Shown here: piece after piece, positions 33,851 to 43,277 of the stretch
Layout: the number at the start of each line of letters is the position of its first letter
Position numbering within the stretch: the first letter of the stretch is position 1
Assembly: GCA_015068425.1 (NCBI GenBank)
Contig: SVKK01000006.1
Span: 1 to 64,000, forward strand
Length of the DNA stretch: 64,000 nt
Reading direction: 5' to 3'
Source: Oscillospiraceae bacterium
GTDB lineage: Bacteria; Bacillota; Clostridia; Oscillospirales; Oscillospiraceae
Position numbers and translations under genes: made by a program
The notes under the pieces: model-generated
The model's database searches: none
What the model saw: only the letters and a program-made list of their open reading frames with translations
What the model was told of the DNA's origin: nothing

Positions 33851-33891
33851 GCCGGGTGCTTTCTCTCAAAAGAAAGCACCCGGCTTTTATT
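33851..33891 (+). terminator. Terminator between leader RNA and ABC importer (expression platform)
   Basis: A perfect 14-bp stem (GCCGGGTGCTTTCT at 33851-33864 with 33871-33884) followed by TTTTATTTG, located 18 nt upstream of the first importer gene, so it must be read through or prevented for expression. Confidence 0.9.
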
Positions 33892-33908
33892 TGTTGCAGG
33901 AGTCAGTT

Positions 33909-34931
33909 ATGAAAAAGGAAAAAAAGCGTTTATCATATTCTGCGGTTATCGCGCTGCTATGCGCCGCTCTTTTGGCGGCAATAATAGGCAGTGTTGTCCT
34001 CGGCCGCTATCCCATCGGCTTTAAGGAGCTCTGCGGCATTATTGGGAGCAAGCTTTTCCCCATTGAGAGCTTTTGGACTCCCACTCAGGAGGCTCTTTTG
34101 CTCAGCCACCGCCTCCCCAGAATTGCTCTCGCCTGCCTCGTAGGCTGCGCCCTCAGCGCCGCAGGTGCCAGCTATCAGGGCACCTTCCAAAATCCCATGG
34201 CCGCTCCCGACATTCTGGGCGCTTCCGCCGGTGCCTCCTTCGGCGCAGCTCTCGCCATAGTTCTGGGTCTGGGCAAGGCTATGATCACTCTTTTCGCCTT
34301 CGCCTCCGGACTTCTCTGCGTGGGTCTTGTAATCTTCGTGGGCGGAAGAGCCAAGGGCAAGCGGGTCATCGGGCTCATTCTGGCAGGCATTATGATAGGT
34401 TCCCTCTTCTCCTCCGGCACAAGCTTTATCAAACTTGTTGCCGACCCCGCTCAGCAGCTTCCCGCCATAACCTACTGGCTTATGGGCTCTCTCAACGGGG
34501 CAAGCGGAAGAGATGTCCTCTTCGCTCTCATTCCCATGCTCATCGGTCTTGTGCCCCTTTTCGTTCTGCGCTGGCGCATCAACATCCTCACTCTGGGTGA
34601 TGAGGAAGCCCGCACAATGGGCGTGAACGCCCCCCGACTGCGCATTCTGGTGATTCTCTGCGCTACGCTGGTCACCGCCGCCGCCGTATCCGTAAGCGGT
34701 GTTATCGGCTGGGTGGGTCTTGTTATCCCCCATCTTGCCCGCCGCCTCGTGGGCAATAACTACCGCCACCTGATGCCCGCAAGCATGCTCTTCGGCGCTT
34801 TGTTCCTTCTGCTTGTGGACGACATTGCCCGCAATGCCATGACAACGGAAATCCCTATAGGCATACTCACCAGCTTCATCGGTGCGCCTTTCTTCATTTA
34901 TCTTATAACAAGGGACGGTGAGAGAATATGA
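33909..34931 (+). CDS. FecCD-type ABC transporter permease
   Basis: A 340-aa BtuC/FecCD permease with about ten helices and family segments LPRIALACLVGCALSAAGASYQG, NPMAAPDILGASAGASFGA and IGWVGLVIPHLARRLVG. Members import iron-siderophore, haem, B12 or, in the MolBC branch, molybdate/tungstate. The start is the ATG at 33909 after CAGGAG. An in-frame extension upstream would run back into the terminator hairpin and is rejected. It heads a three-gene importer operon behind the riboswitch-like leader. Confidence 0.93.
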   Translation: MKKEKKRLSYSAVIALLCAALLAAIIGSVVLGRYPIGFKELCGIIGSKLFPIESFWTPTQEALLLSHRLPRIALACLVGCALSAAGASYQGTFQNPMAAPDILGASAGASFGAALAIVLGLGKAMITLFAFASGLLCVGLVIFVGGRAKGKRVIGLILAGIMIGSLFSSGTSFIKLVADPAQQLPAITYWLMGSLNGASGRDVLFALIPMLIGLVPLFVLRWRINILTLGDEEARTMGVNAPRLRILVILCATLVTAAAVSVSGVIGWVGLVIPHLARRLVGNNYRHLMPASMLFGALFLLLVDDIARNAMTTEIPIGILTSFIGAPFFIYLITRDGERI

Positions 34932-35701
34932 GTCTGGAAATCTGCGACCTGTGCTTTTCCTATGGCGAGCACGAGGTTTTGAAGGGACTCAGCTTTTCCG
35001 TTGAATACGGGGAGCTTCTCAGCGTTCTCGGTCCCAACGGCGTTGGAAAAAGCACCCTTTTCCGCTGCATACTGAGTCTTCTCAAGCCCCAAAAGGGAGA
35101 ATGTCTTATAGACGGAAAATCCACCGCTGGCTTCAGCGCCAAGGAGCTTGCTGGCTATATCGCCTATATCCCCCAGTCCCACTATCCCACCTTCAACTAT
35201 TCCGTTATGGATATGGTGCTTATGGGTACCACCGCTCAGGTGAACGCAATGTCCGTTCCCGGCAAGCGTCAGGTGGCTCTGGCAAGGGAAGCTCTTGAAA
35301 GGCTGGGCATTGCCCATCTCGCAAGCCGCGGCTATACCAATATCTCCGGCGGTGAAAGACAGCTGGTGCTTATTGCCCGTGCCATAGCCCAACAGGCAAA
35401 GATCCTCATCATGGATGAGCCCAGCGCAAATCTGGATTACGGCAACCGCACCCTCGTTATGCGCACCGTTAAAAATCTTGCCGCCGAGGGTTATGCTATA
35501 ATCCAATCCACCCACGACCCGGATCAGGCCTTCCTTTATTCGGACAAGGTGCTGGCCATTCAGGGCGGCAAGGTGCTTGCCTGGGGCAAGCCCGAGGACA
35601 CTATAAACAGCACCCTTATCAGCCGTCTCTACGGTGTGGATGTGGAAATTTGTTCCCTCAAGGACGACAAAGTGCGCGTTTGCGTACCTGCCGATTTATA
35701 A
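34928..35701 (+). CDS. FecE/BtuD-type ABC transporter ATPase
   Basis: A 257-aa single-domain ATPase. Walker A GPNGVGKST (about 37-45), Q-loop PQSHYPTFN, signature ISGGERQLVLIARA, Walker B ILIMDEPSANLD and H-loop STHDPDQA are all intact. The ATG overlaps the permease stop by 4 nt. It energises the importer with the flanking permease and lipoprotein. Confidence 0.95.
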   Translation: MSLEICDLCFSYGEHEVLKGLSFSVEYGELLSVLGPNGVGKSTLFRCILSLLKPQKGECLIDGKSTAGFSAKELAGYIAYIPQSHYPTFNYSVMDMVLMGTTAQVNAMSVPGKRQVALAREALERLGIAHLASRGYTNISGGERQLVLIARAIAQQAKILIMDEPSANLDYGNRTLVMRTVKNLAAEGYAIIQSTHDPDQAFLYSDKVLAIQGGKVLAWGKPEDTINSTLISRLYGVDVEICSLKDDKVRVCVPADL

Positions 35702-35721
35702 AACGGAAAAGGAGAATTGCT

Positions 35722-36786
35722 ATGAAAAAAACTGTGTGCATACTTTTGGTTCTGGCTATGGCTCTCAGCCTTTTCGCAGGCTGCGGCAGCTCCGCTCCTG
35801 CTCAGGAGAGCGCCAAGACCGTGGAATTCATCGATGACTGCGGGCGCAGCGTGGCCGTTCCCGAAGATATAAGCCGCATTGTTCCCACCGGACCTCTCTC
35901 CCAGATCGTGCTTTTCGCCCTCTGCCCGGAGATGTTCGTGGGTCTTGCCAGCAAGTGGGGCAGCGACAGCGAAGGTATTATCCCCGAGGAGTTTCTCGCC
36001 CTGCCCTATTTCGGTCAGCTTTACGGCTCTGCCGATCTGAATGTTGAATCCCTCGCCCTTGCCGCTCCCCAGATCATAATCGACATCGGAGAAGTGAAAA
36101 AGAGCACCGCCGAGGATATCGAGGCTCTTCAGACTCAGCTGGGTATCCCCTGTGTATTCATCGAATCCACCCTTGAATCTCTCCCCGAAACCTATCGCAA
36201 GCTTGGAGCTCTTCTTGGTCTTGAGGAAAGAGCCGAGACCCTCGCCTCCTTCTGTGAGGAGACCTATGACCGCACCCTCTCCATTATGGAGCAGGTGGGC
36301 GACAACAGAGCTCAGGTTGTATATATCCCCGGCTACGAGGAGCTGAGCGTTCTTGCCAAGGGCAGCTATCACGCCGAGATAATAGACCTTATCTGCGATA
36401 ATGCCGCGGTTGTGGAGGAGCCCACAAGCCGGGGCACCGGAAACCCCGTAAGTATGGAGCAGCTGGCACTTTGGGACAGCGAGTATGTGATCTTCGGAAC
36501 TGCAGAAAGCTACGCCGGTCTGGAAACCGATCCCGCCTGGGCGGAGATGCGCGCCGCCAAGGAAGGAAAGTGCCTCCTTGTCCCCTGCCGTCCCCAGAAC
36601 TGGCTGGGAAGCCCTCCGGGAGCTCAGCGTATTCTCGGTCTCATCTGGCTCACCGGCGTGCTCTATCCCGACTACTGCGATTATGACATAGAGGAGGAGG
36701 TCAAGGAGTTTTACTCCCTTTTCTTCCACTGCACTCTCAGCGACGAGCAGTTTGATGCCATCACCGAAAACGCATTTCTGAAATAA
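35722..36786 (+). CDS. FecB/TroA-like ABC transporter substrate-binding lipoprotein
   Basis: 354 aa; signal peptide with lipobox LFAGC and Cys21, then a two-lobed binding domain (FIDDCGRSVAVPEDISRIVPTGP in parts, about 35-60, and the C-terminal NWLGSPPGAQRILGLIWLTGVLYPD region). The fold serves iron complexes, B12, haem and molybdate/tungstate. The leader RNA argues for the last, but the ligand residues cannot be assigned by eye. The start is the ATG at 35722 after GGAG; the upstream in-frame Met has no RBS. Confidence 0.9.
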   Translation: MKKTVCILLVLAMALSLFAGCGSSAPAQESAKTVEFIDDCGRSVAVPEDISRIVPTGPLSQIVLFALCPEMFVGLASKWGSDSEGIIPEEFLALPYFGQLYGSADLNVESLALAAPQIIIDIGEVKKSTAEDIEALQTQLGIPCVFIESTLESLPETYRKLGALLGLEERAETLASFCEETYDRTLSIMEQVGDNRAQVVYIPGYEELSVLAKGSYHAEIIDLICDNAAVVEEPTSRGTGNPVSMEQLALWDSEYVIFGTAESYAGLETDPAWAEMRAAKEGKCLLVPCRPQNWLGSPPGAQRILGLIWLTGVLYPDYCDYDIEEEVKEFYSLFFHCTLSDEQFDAITENAFLK

Positions 36787-36791
36787 ACAGC

Positions 36792-36827
36792 AAAACTCCC
36801 TGCGCCTTACCGCGCAGGGAGTTTTTT
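36792..36827 (+). terminator. Terminator of the FecCD-type importer operon
   Basis: A perfect 14-bp stem (AAAACTCCCTGCGC with its complement) with T6. Confidence 0.93.
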
Positions 36828-36867
36828 GTGCGCCGACGCCGTCCATACAAGTGCGAATCCGATTTCA

Positions 36868-37245
36868 CGCACCTTTCGTAGGGCGCGATGACCTCATCGC
36901 GCCGCCAAAGCCTCCCTTGCAAAGGGAGGTGGATTTTGCCGCAGGCAAAAGACGGAGGGATTGTTCATGGCGGGACGCAAGGCCCCATCCTACGAAGGGT
37001 GCGTGAAAATGAGGGCCGGCCGGGTGTCCGGCCCCTACGAGCGTTATTTCAGTGCTGTGTAGGGAACGGTCTTGACCGTTCCGTAAGCACAAACACCTCA
37101 TCAGTCTCACATACGCTCGACAGCTTCCCCTCAAGGGGAAGCCTTTAAATGCAGCACCCACCCGTAGGGCGCGACGACTCGGCGCCATAAAAAAGTCTTC
37201 CCCTTGGGGAAGGTGGCTGCCGAAGGCAGACGGATGAGGTGTTTG
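36868..37245. repeat. Modular stem-loop repeat locus 2
   Basis: Repeat mosaic: GTAGGGCGCG units (about 36878 and 37164), a CTCCC/GGGAGGTGG hairpin with TTTTGCCGCAGGCAAAA at 36908-36955, the GGCCGG...CCGGCC palindrome at about 37014-37039, GGAACGGTC/GACCGTTCC at about 37063-37082, and the double-hairpin unit in both orientations. 37001-37174 matches 45597-45770 with one visible difference. No coding content. Confidence 0.85.
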
Positions 37246-37256
37246 GCGGATACGGA

Positions 37257-37298
37257 TAAAAAAGCGGAGAGACCTTTGTCGGTCTCCCCGCTTTTATT
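37257..37298. terminator. Terminator ending the long leftward operon
   Basis: The stem AGCGG.GAGACC with GGTCTC.CCGCT; the A run on its left gives a U run for leftward transcription, and T's on the right suit the other direction. Confidence 0.85.
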
Positions 37299-37300
37299 AT

Positions 37301-37588
37301 TTATTTTTTGCTGCGGTTTTTATCCTCGTCCGCCTTCAGGTTGGACATGGTGCCTCCCGCTTTTTCAGCGGAGCGGCGAACAAGACGCTCCAGACCGAGG
37401 ATGATGCAGCCGCCGCCTATAAGGCCGAGGAACGCCATTTTAGTGATAGCGCCCGCGGCAATGAGCAGACCGCCCAGCACAAAAAGGCCTATGGCGTTTG
37501 CCAGATTATCTTCACATTTGATGAGTCCCTTCACCTGGCGCTTAAGCTCTTTTCCTGCGCGCTCTCTTCTGCTTTGCTTATCCATCAT
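37301..37588 (-). CDS. Small two-helix membrane protein of unknown function
   Basis: 95 aa. The N-terminal 28 residues are basic (RRERAGKELKRQ), then come two hydrophobic segments (about 30-47 and 50-65) and a charged tail (NLKADEDKNRSKK). I do not recognise the family. The start is ATG ATG at 37588; the RBS (GAAGGGG-like, 10 nt upstream) is weak, which fits translation coupled to the clpE-like gene 20 nt upstream. Last gene of the operon, followed by a terminator. Confidence 0.65.
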   Translation of the reverse strand: MMDKQSRRERAGKELKRQVKGLIKCEDNLANAIGLFVLGGLLIAAGAITKMAFLGLIGGGCIILGLERLVRRSAEKAGGTMSNLKADEDKNRSKK

Positions 37589-37608
37589 ATCTTTTTACCC
37601 CTTCATCT

Positions 37609-39918
37609 TTATTCGGCAGTCACAATTACCTTTTCGCCGTCACTGCCAAGAATAATGGTTCTGGCATTCCCGCGAAGCTCGTCAACAATTTTTGCGGCAA
37701 CAACATCTTCGATTTCCTTCTGAATGGTGCGGCGTAGATTGCGGGCGCCGTAAGTCTGGCTGAAGCTGCGCTTCACCAGATAATCCACCAACGCTTCATC
37801 ATAGCGAAGAGCAATACCCTTGGCGCTCATAACAGCTTCAAGCTCGGAGAGCATCAGCACCGCGATTGCGCGGAAGTTTTCCTCGGTGAGGTGGTTGAAA
37901 TAGACTATCTCGTCCACGCGGTTGATAAACTCGGGACGCAGGAACTCATTGAGAGCCTTCAGCGCCTTGTCGCGGCTGAGCTCATTGATGCTCTGGCCGA
38001 AGCCCAGACCGCCGCCCCGGTTATTGCTGCCTGCATTGGTGGTCATTATGATAACGGTGTTTTCAAAGTTTACGGTGCGTCCCTGGGCATCGGTAATGCG
38101 TCCGTCGTCCAAAATCTGGAGCAGAATATTCAGCACATCTGGATGAGCCTTCTCAAGCTCATCGAAGAGCACTACGGAATAGGGTCTGCGGCGGATCTTT
38201 TCGGTAAGCTGGCCGGCCTCATCATAACCCACATATCCGGGAGGAGAACCGATAAGGCGGGAAACCGTGTGCTTTTCCATAAATTCGGACATATCAAGGC
38301 GGATAAGAGACTCGGGAGAATCGAAAAGCTCATCCGCAAGACGCTTGACAAGCTCCGTCTTACCTATGCCGGTGCTGCCCACGAAGATGAAGCTTACGGG
38401 CTTGCGCTTGGCCTGAAGACCAACGCGGCTGCGCTTTATTGCGGCACACACAGCGTCCACTGCCTCATCCTGTCCCACCACATGGCTCTTGAGCCGTGCG
38501 GAAAGGGAGCTGAGGCGCTCAAACTCATCGGCGCGGATGGAGGATGCGGGGATTTTTGTCCAAAGCTCAATAATTCTTGCAAGATTTTCCTCGCTGAGCA
38601 CAGGGCGTCCCTTAGTGCGAAGCTCCAGAAGCTCGTTTTCAAGGCGCAGATGCTCGGCACGAAGCTGCGCAAGTCGCTCATAATGCTCGTTTTCCGTGTC
38701 GGCCATAAGAAGCTCCCGCTCCTTGTCAAGGTCGGCAATATCCTTGCCTATAGCATCCATACGGGCAAGATCGGTGTTTTTCAAATTCACATCGGAGCAG
38801 GCCTCATCGATAAGGTCAATAGCCTTGTCGGGGAGGAAGCGGTCGGTTATATACCTCTCGCTGAGGGTGACCGCCAGGCGGCACATATCCTCGGGAATTA
38901 TCACCCCGTGATACTGCTCATAATAGTGGGCTATACCCTTCAGTATTTTAATGCTGTCGGAGATGCTGGGCTCCGCCACGGTGACGGGCTGGAATCTTCT
39001 CTCCAGAGCGGCATCCTTTTCAATGTGCTTGCGGTACTCTGCGAAGGTTGTTGCGCCGATAACCTGAATTTCTCCGCGGCTGAGGGCGGGCTTGAGGATG
39101 TTGGCGGCATTCATGCTGCCTTCCGCGTCCCCTGCGCCCACAATGTTATGAACCTCGTCAATAACAAGGATAACATTGCCTTCACGGCTTATCTCCTGAA
39201 TGAGTCCCTTCATTCGGCTCTCGAACTGACCGCGGAACTGGGTGCCTGCCACAAGGGCAGTGAGGTCCAGAAGATAAACCTCCTTATCCTTGAGCTTATA
39301 GGGCACGCTGCCTGCGGCTATGCGCTGGGCAAGACCCTCCGCAATAGCGGTTTTGCCCACGCCGGGTTCACCGATAAGGCAGGGATTATTTTTCTGGCGG
39401 CGGTTGAGAATTTGAATAACCCGCTCCAGCTCCTCCGCTCTGCCTATCATGGAATCCAGCTTGCCGGCTCTGGCTCTGTCGGTGAGGTTTATGCAGTAGT
39501 TATCCAGAAACTTTTTCTTGCCTCTGCCCTCTTTGGCGCCTGCCCTTCCGCTCTCGCTGCCGCTGTTGCCGCCTGCTGCGGGCGCGGGAGGATTCTGTCC
39601 GCCCATAAGACGGCTGAGAAAGGGAAAGGTTGCGGTTTTGCCCTCGTCGTCGCCGTCGCTCTCATCGCTCTCTGCAGCCTCCTGCAGAGCAGCAAGACCC
39701 TCACCGTTCATAAGGGAGGACATATCGTTGGTGAGCGCATCCAGATCCTCGTCACTGAGCCCCATCTTGCCTATCATATCGTCTATAGGCTTTATGTGCA
39801 GCTCGCGGGCACATTTAAGGCAAAGCCCTTCATTTTTGCTTTCGCCATTTTCAATTTTTGTTATGAATATCACCGCCACATTCTTTTTGCAGCGGGAACA
39901 AAGAGTGGGTCTATCCAT
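37609..39918 (-). CDS. Clp ATPase with N-terminal zinc finger (ClpE-like)
   Basis: A 769-aa Hsp100 unfoldase. An N-terminal four-Cys zinc finger (C7, C10, C33, C36) replaces the double Clp-N repeat; a low-complexity acidic and Gly/Ala/Ser linker spans about 80-135. Two AAA+ domains follow (GEPGVGKT 183-190, GSTGIGKT 514-521), with a short coiled middle region (about 390-440). A LGFG loop after NNRGG probably contacts ClpP. This layout is ClpE rather than ClpC. No CtsR box was found. RBS GGAG before the ATG. It sits in the truA-cvpA operon, so its expression seems housekeeping rather than stress-only. Confidence 0.9.
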   Translation of the reverse strand: MDRPTLCSRCKKNVAVIFITKIENGESKNEGLCLKCARELHIKPIDDMIGKMGLSDEDLDALTNDMSSLMNGEGLAALQEAAESDESDGDDEGKTATFPFLSRLMGGQNPPAPAAGGNSGSESGRAGAKEGRGKKKFLDNYCINLTDRARAGKLDSMIGRAEELERVIQILNRRQKNNPCLIGEPGVGKTAIAEGLAQRIAAGSVPYKLKDKEVYLLDLTALVAGTQFRGQFESRMKGLIQEISREGNVILVIDEVHNIVGAGDAEGSMNAANILKPALSRGEIQVIGATTFAEYRKHIEKDAALERRFQPVTVAEPSISDSIKILKGIAHYYEQYHGVIIPEDMCRLAVTLSERYITDRFLPDKAIDLIDEACSDVNLKNTDLARMDAIGKDIADLDKERELLMADTENEHYERLAQLRAEHLRLENELLELRTKGRPVLSEENLARIIELWTKIPASSIRADEFERLSSLSARLKSHVVGQDEAVDAVCAAIKRSRVGLQAKRKPVSFIFVGSTGIGKTELVKRLADELFDSPESLIRLDMSEFMEKHTVSRLIGSPPGYVGYDEAGQLTEKIRRRPYSVVLFDELEKAHPDVLNILLQILDDGRITDAQGRTVNFENTVIIMTTNAGSNNRGGGLGFGQSINELSRDKALKALNEFLRPEFINRVDEIVYFNHLTEENFRAIAVLMLSELEAVMSAKGIALRYDEALVDYLVKRSFSQTYGARNLRRTIQKEIEDVVAAKIVDELRGNARTIILGSDGEKVIVTAE

Positions 39919-39943
39919 TAAAAATCTCCAAACCTAAGCTATA

Positions 39944-40669
39944 TTATACACCAAGAATTTTTGCAAGGAAGTCGTGTTTAAGGAACCATCCGCCAAGAAC
40001 AGTATCGCTGAGAGTTTCGCCGCCGATGATTATTCCCATGAACTTCAATGCCCATACGAAAACTGCGCAGTATGCAGCCGCGGTAAAAAATCCTATAACT
40101 GTTCCTGCAATATCATTCACAAGATCCAGATGAGGAATCTTGTAGCTGAGATTCGGCAGGTTTATCACCACCGTGAGGATAATGACAATTATCAGGAAGG
40201 ATATCACAAAACAGCCCATATAGCTTATGCGGGCGCACAGCTCGTGAACAATGGCATCTACAAGATTTTCGTTATGCTCCTTGGAATAATCCACGGCAGA
40301 CTCCGCCATAACATCGGCAGCAGCGGTGGTAATGCCCAGACGGCGGAAGCACTCGGCAGCGAACTCATCGTGCTCTTCGGTGTACTGAGAGAGCAGGTCA
40401 TTGAGGGAATAGTTATGCTCATTATCCCAATCCATGGACTCAAGAACGCCGTCCTCACCATCCACCATCTTCTCAATATAGCCGCCGGCAAAGGGTCTGA
40501 GAGCCGGCACCACATCGTAAGAGAAGGCGTTGCTGAGAAGGTTTGCGCCGTAAACGGACACGGTGAGCACAAGCACGCCGGCGAGACCCATAATGAGGCC
40601 TCTCTTATATCCGGTCCAGGTTCCGTATACCAGTATTACCAAAAGCAGAATGTCAATTGCAGTTTTCAT
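39944..40669 (-). CDS. CvpA-family membrane protein
   Basis: A 241-aa membrane protein of the CvpA/colicin V production family. An N-terminal helix with YGTWTGYKRGLIMGLAG (the family's conserved start) is followed by three more helices, and a long charged loop sits at about 55-145. The role is poorly understood (envelope homeostasis). The start is the ATG at 40669 after AGGGATTGGC; an upstream in-frame Met lies beyond the RBS. It lies between truA and the clpE-like gene. Confidence 0.82.
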   Translation of the reverse strand: MKTAIDILLLVILVYGTWTGYKRGLIMGLAGVLVLTVSVYGANLLSNAFSYDVVPALRPFAGGYIEKMVDGEDGVLESMDWDNEHNYSLNDLLSQYTEEHDEFAAECFRRLGITTAAADVMAESAVDYSKEHNENLVDAIVHELCARISYMGCFVISFLIIVIILTVVINLPNLSYKIPHLDLVNDIAGTVIGFFTAAAYCAVFVWALKFMGIIIGGETLSDTVLGGWFLKHDFLAKILGV

Positions 40670-40720
40670 GCCAATCCCTCTTTTTCTTAGTATATCAAGC
40701 AATTATGAACAAATTAAGGT

Positions 40721-41500
40721 CTATTCCATCATTTTTCCCACTTCGCCCTCATACCATATGCGGTTGAGATAAAGTCCCTGAGGGGGCATAGTGGGTCCCG
40801 TGAGTCTTCTGTCTCCCTTTTCAAGGAGCGCAGGAATATCTTCGGGCTCAATTTTTCCGTAGGATGCGTACACCATAGTTCCCACAATGGCACGCACCAT
40901 ATTGTAGAGAAAACCGTCGGCGCAGACGGCGATGGTTATAACATCGCCCTCTTTCTCTGTGCGGCACCAATGGACGGTGCGCACCGTGGTTTTCGTGGGT
41001 GTTCCCACGCTTCTAACCGCCGCGAAATCGTGAGTTCCCTCAAAGGCTCTGCCCGCCCTCTCCATTTTCTCTATATCCAGAGCGGAGGGATAAAAGCAGG
41101 CACGCTTTTCAAGGAAGGGGTCACGGATGCGGCTTGCGTGGATTTTATAAATATACTCTTTTTTTATGCAGGAGCCTATGGCGTTGAAATCCCAAGGCGC
41201 CTCAACGGCATCCGATACGGAGATATCCGCCGGCAGACGGGAGTTCACCGCAAGGGGCAGTCTGTCTATAGGTATGCGGGAAGTTGTGCGGAAATTGGCG
41301 CAGTAGCGCAGAGCGTGAACTCCCGCGTCCGTGCGTCCGCAGCCAACCACCTTTACCCTGTGTCCGCAGACCTTGCTCAGTGCGGTCTCCAGAGTCTCCG
41401 CAACGCTTATTTCGGTTTTCTGAACCTGCCAGCCGTGGTAGGCAGAGCCGTCATAGCTAAGTCTCAGCGCAATATTGCGCTCTCCGGGCAGTCTCTCCAT
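40721..41500 (-). CDS. truA: tRNA pseudouridine(38-40) synthase
   Basis: A 259-aa pseudouridine synthase that modifies U38-40 of the anticodon arm. The catalytic Asp58 sits in GCGRTDAGVHA; LSYDGSAYHGWQ near the N-terminus, then FAAVRS and the C-terminal FLYNMVRAIVGTMVYASYGK are classical. The start is the ATG at 41500, which overlaps the stop of the upstream 32-aa gene as TGATG; it has only a weak RBS of its own, so its translation probably depends on that small gene. Confidence 0.95.
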   Translation of the reverse strand: MERLPGERNIALRLSYDGSAYHGWQVQKTEISVAETLETALSKVCGHRVKVVGCGRTDAGVHALRYCANFRTTSRIPIDRLPLAVNSRLPADISVSDAVEAPWDFNAIGSCIKKEYIYKIHASRIRDPFLEKRACFYPSALDIEKMERAGRAFEGTHDFAAVRSVGTPTKTTVRTVHWCRTEKEGDVITIAVCADGFLYNMVRAIVGTMVYASYGKIEPEDIPALLEKGDRRLTGPTMPPQGLYLNRIWYEGEVGKMME

Positions 41501-41598
41501 CAGAAAATCCAGTGGTAGAAGCTGATGCCTATGGCGAAGAGACCCACTATGATGTATATCCACTCCATAACGGGGCCTTCTTTTTTTCTCTTAAACAT
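41500..41598 (-). CDS. 32-aa single-helix microprotein between ecfT and truA
   Basis: A short reading frame: ATG at 41598, GAAAGG 9 nt upstream, ending in a TGA that shares its A with the truA ATG. The product starts with a basic patch (MFKRKKEG), then a 19-residue hydrophobic helix (EWIYIIVGLFAIGISFYHWIF, in parts residues 12-32). Basic N-terminus followed by one helix predicts a membrane anchor. Function unknown. The RBS, coupling and hydrophobic composition argue that it is translated; it may only couple truA to ecfT. Confidence 0.62.
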   Translation of the reverse strand: MFKRKKEGPVMEWIYIIVGLFAIGISFYHWIF

Positions 41599-41615
41599 AG
41601 TAATTCAACCTTTCT

Positions 41616-42419
41616 TTACAGCCCGAAATGTCTGAGAACACACACCGCTGCGATTATTATTGCGCAGCAAAGCAACGCAATTGCATCACGGGCGGCAAAA
41701 TGCAGCTGTTTCATTCTTGTTCTGCCCGTTCCGCCCTGATAGCAGCGGCATTCCATAGCCGTTGCCAGCTCGTCTGCCCGGCGGAAGGCGCTTACAAAAA
41801 GGGGTACAAGCATGGGGATGAGAGCCTTTGCCCTCTCCGTGAGCTTTCCTGTATCAAAGCCCGCTCCCCTTGCCTTCTGAGCGGACATTATCTTGTCCGT
41901 CTCCTCAATGAGGGTGGGGATGAAGCGCAGGGCAATGCTCATCATCATGCTCAGCTCGTGGACGGGAATTTTTATTTTGTTGAGGGGACTTAAAAGCCGT
42001 TCAAGACCGTCGGTAAGCTGCAGGGGTGAGGTGGTATAGGTCAAAAGGAATGTTCCGCAGACCAGAAGCATTATGCGCAGAACCATATATATGGCAGTCT
42101 TTATTCCGTCGAGAGTTATGGTGAAGATCCAAAACTGAACAAGAGGTTCTCCGCTGCCGTAAAACAGATTTATGATGCCTGTGAAGGCAACAATGAAAAC
42201 AAGGGGTTTAAGACCCTTCAGCATTGCTCTTGCCCCAATGCGGGCAATGGCGGTGAAAGAAACAAGGGTGGCGGTCATAAGCAGATAGCCTCCCCAGCCC
42301 TTCACGAGAAAGAGCGCCACTATATATCCCACCAGCCAGATTATCTTGGCTCTGGGGTCCAGGCGGTGAATTATGCTTTTGCCGGGGAAATACTGGCCGA
42401 GAGTTACATCCTTCAGCAT
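41616..42419 (-). CDS. ecfT: ECF transporter transmembrane subunit
   Basis: A 267-aa membrane scaffold that joins the ATPases to vitamin-binding S components. Five or so helices, with the Ala-Arg-Gly coupling motif in AQKARGAGFD and the second in ECRCYQGGTGRT. It overlaps ecfA2 by 7 nt. No S component is encoded in the window, as expected for a group II (shared) ECF module. Confidence 0.95.
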   Translation of the reverse strand: MLKDVTLGQYFPGKSIIHRLDPRAKIIWLVGYIVALFLVKGWGGYLLMTATLVSFTAIARIGARAMLKGLKPLVFIVAFTGIINLFYGSGEPLVQFWIFTITLDGIKTAIYMVLRIMLLVCGTFLLTYTTSPLQLTDGLERLLSPLNKIKIPVHELSMMMSIALRFIPTLIEETDKIMSAQKARGAGFDTGKLTERAKALIPMLVPLFVSAFRRADELATAMECRCYQGGTGRTRMKQLHFAARDAIALLCCAIIIAAVCVLRHFGL

Positions 42420-43276
42420 TGCTCATCCCCCTCTCTCAGGTTTATGAGCAGTTTGCGAAGATAATTCGTGGTATAAACGCTCTGAGGAATGTCAATACCT
42501 CTGCGGCGGAGGGCAAGAGCTATCTCCGTGGCCTTTGGAACGGCGAGACCCATTGCGGTGAGCTCCTCCGCTCTTTCAAAAACCTCGGCGGGAGTGCCGT
42601 CCATAGCTATGCGCCCTTCGTTGAACACCACAAGGCGGCTTGCTATACGGGCAACATCATCCATGCTGTGGCTGATGAGCAAAACCGTTGCCCCCGTTGT
42701 CCGCTGATAGTAGCCTATATTGCCCAGAATGCTCTCTCTGCCCGCGGGATCAAGCCCTGCGGTGGGCTCATCGAGAATGAGCACCTTGGGCTCCATGGCT
42801 ATAACGCCCGCTATGGCAACGCGGCGCTTCTGTCCGCCGCTGAGCTCAAGGGGGGAAAGCTCAAAAAGCTCCTCGCTGACGCCAACAAAGCCTGCGGCAG
42901 CTCTCACTCTTCTGTCGATTTCCTCGCTGCTCAGACCCATATTCTTAGGTCCGAAGGCTATATCCTTGTAAACCGTCTCTTCAAAAAGCTGATACTCGGG
43001 ATACTGGAAAACAAGTCCCACCTTAAAGCGGACATCTCTGGTGGCCGCCTTGGAGGAGGCGATATCCACATCGTCAACTATAACCTTGCCCCTGTTGGGA
43101 GGAAGAAGGCCGTTGAGATGCTGGATAAAGGTGCTTTTTCCGCTGCCTGTATGGCCTATGATGCCGATGAATTCGCCGGCTTCAATATCGATATTTATAT
43201 TGTCAATGGCAAGTTTTTCGAATGGAGTGCCCCGGCTATAAATATGGGACAATCCCTCCGTACGGATAACAGGCAT
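42413..43276 (-). CDS. ecfA2: ECF transporter ATPase A2
   Basis: A 287-aa ATPase. Walker A GHTGSGKST, Q-loop FQYPEYQLFEETVYKDIAFGP, signature LSGGQKRRVAIAG and Walker B VLILDEPTAGLDP are intact. The Q-loop EYQLFEETV form is characteristic of EcfA2. 1-nt gap from ecfA1 and 7-nt overlap with ecfT. It imports vitamins with any of several S components coded elsewhere. Confidence 0.95.
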   Translation of the reverse strand: MPVIRTEGLSHIYSRGTPFEKLAIDNINIDIEAGEFIGIIGHTGSGKSTFIQHLNGLLPPNRGKVIVDDVDIASSKAATRDVRFKVGLVFQYPEYQLFEETVYKDIAFGPKNMGLSSEEIDRRVRAAAGFVGVSEELFELSPLELSGGQKRRVAIAGVIAMEPKVLILDEPTAGLDPAGRESILGNIGYYQRTTGATVLLISHSMDDVARIASRLVVFNEGRIAMDGTPAEVFERAEELTAMGLAVPKATEIALALRRRGIDIPQSVYTTNYLRKLLINLREGDEQC

Positions 43277-43277
43277 A

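Noticed and set aside
37891-39921. 676-codon open frame antisense to the ClpE-like gene
   Set aside because: Shadow frame. The sense frame has all AAA+ motifs and a good start; the antisense product has no family features.
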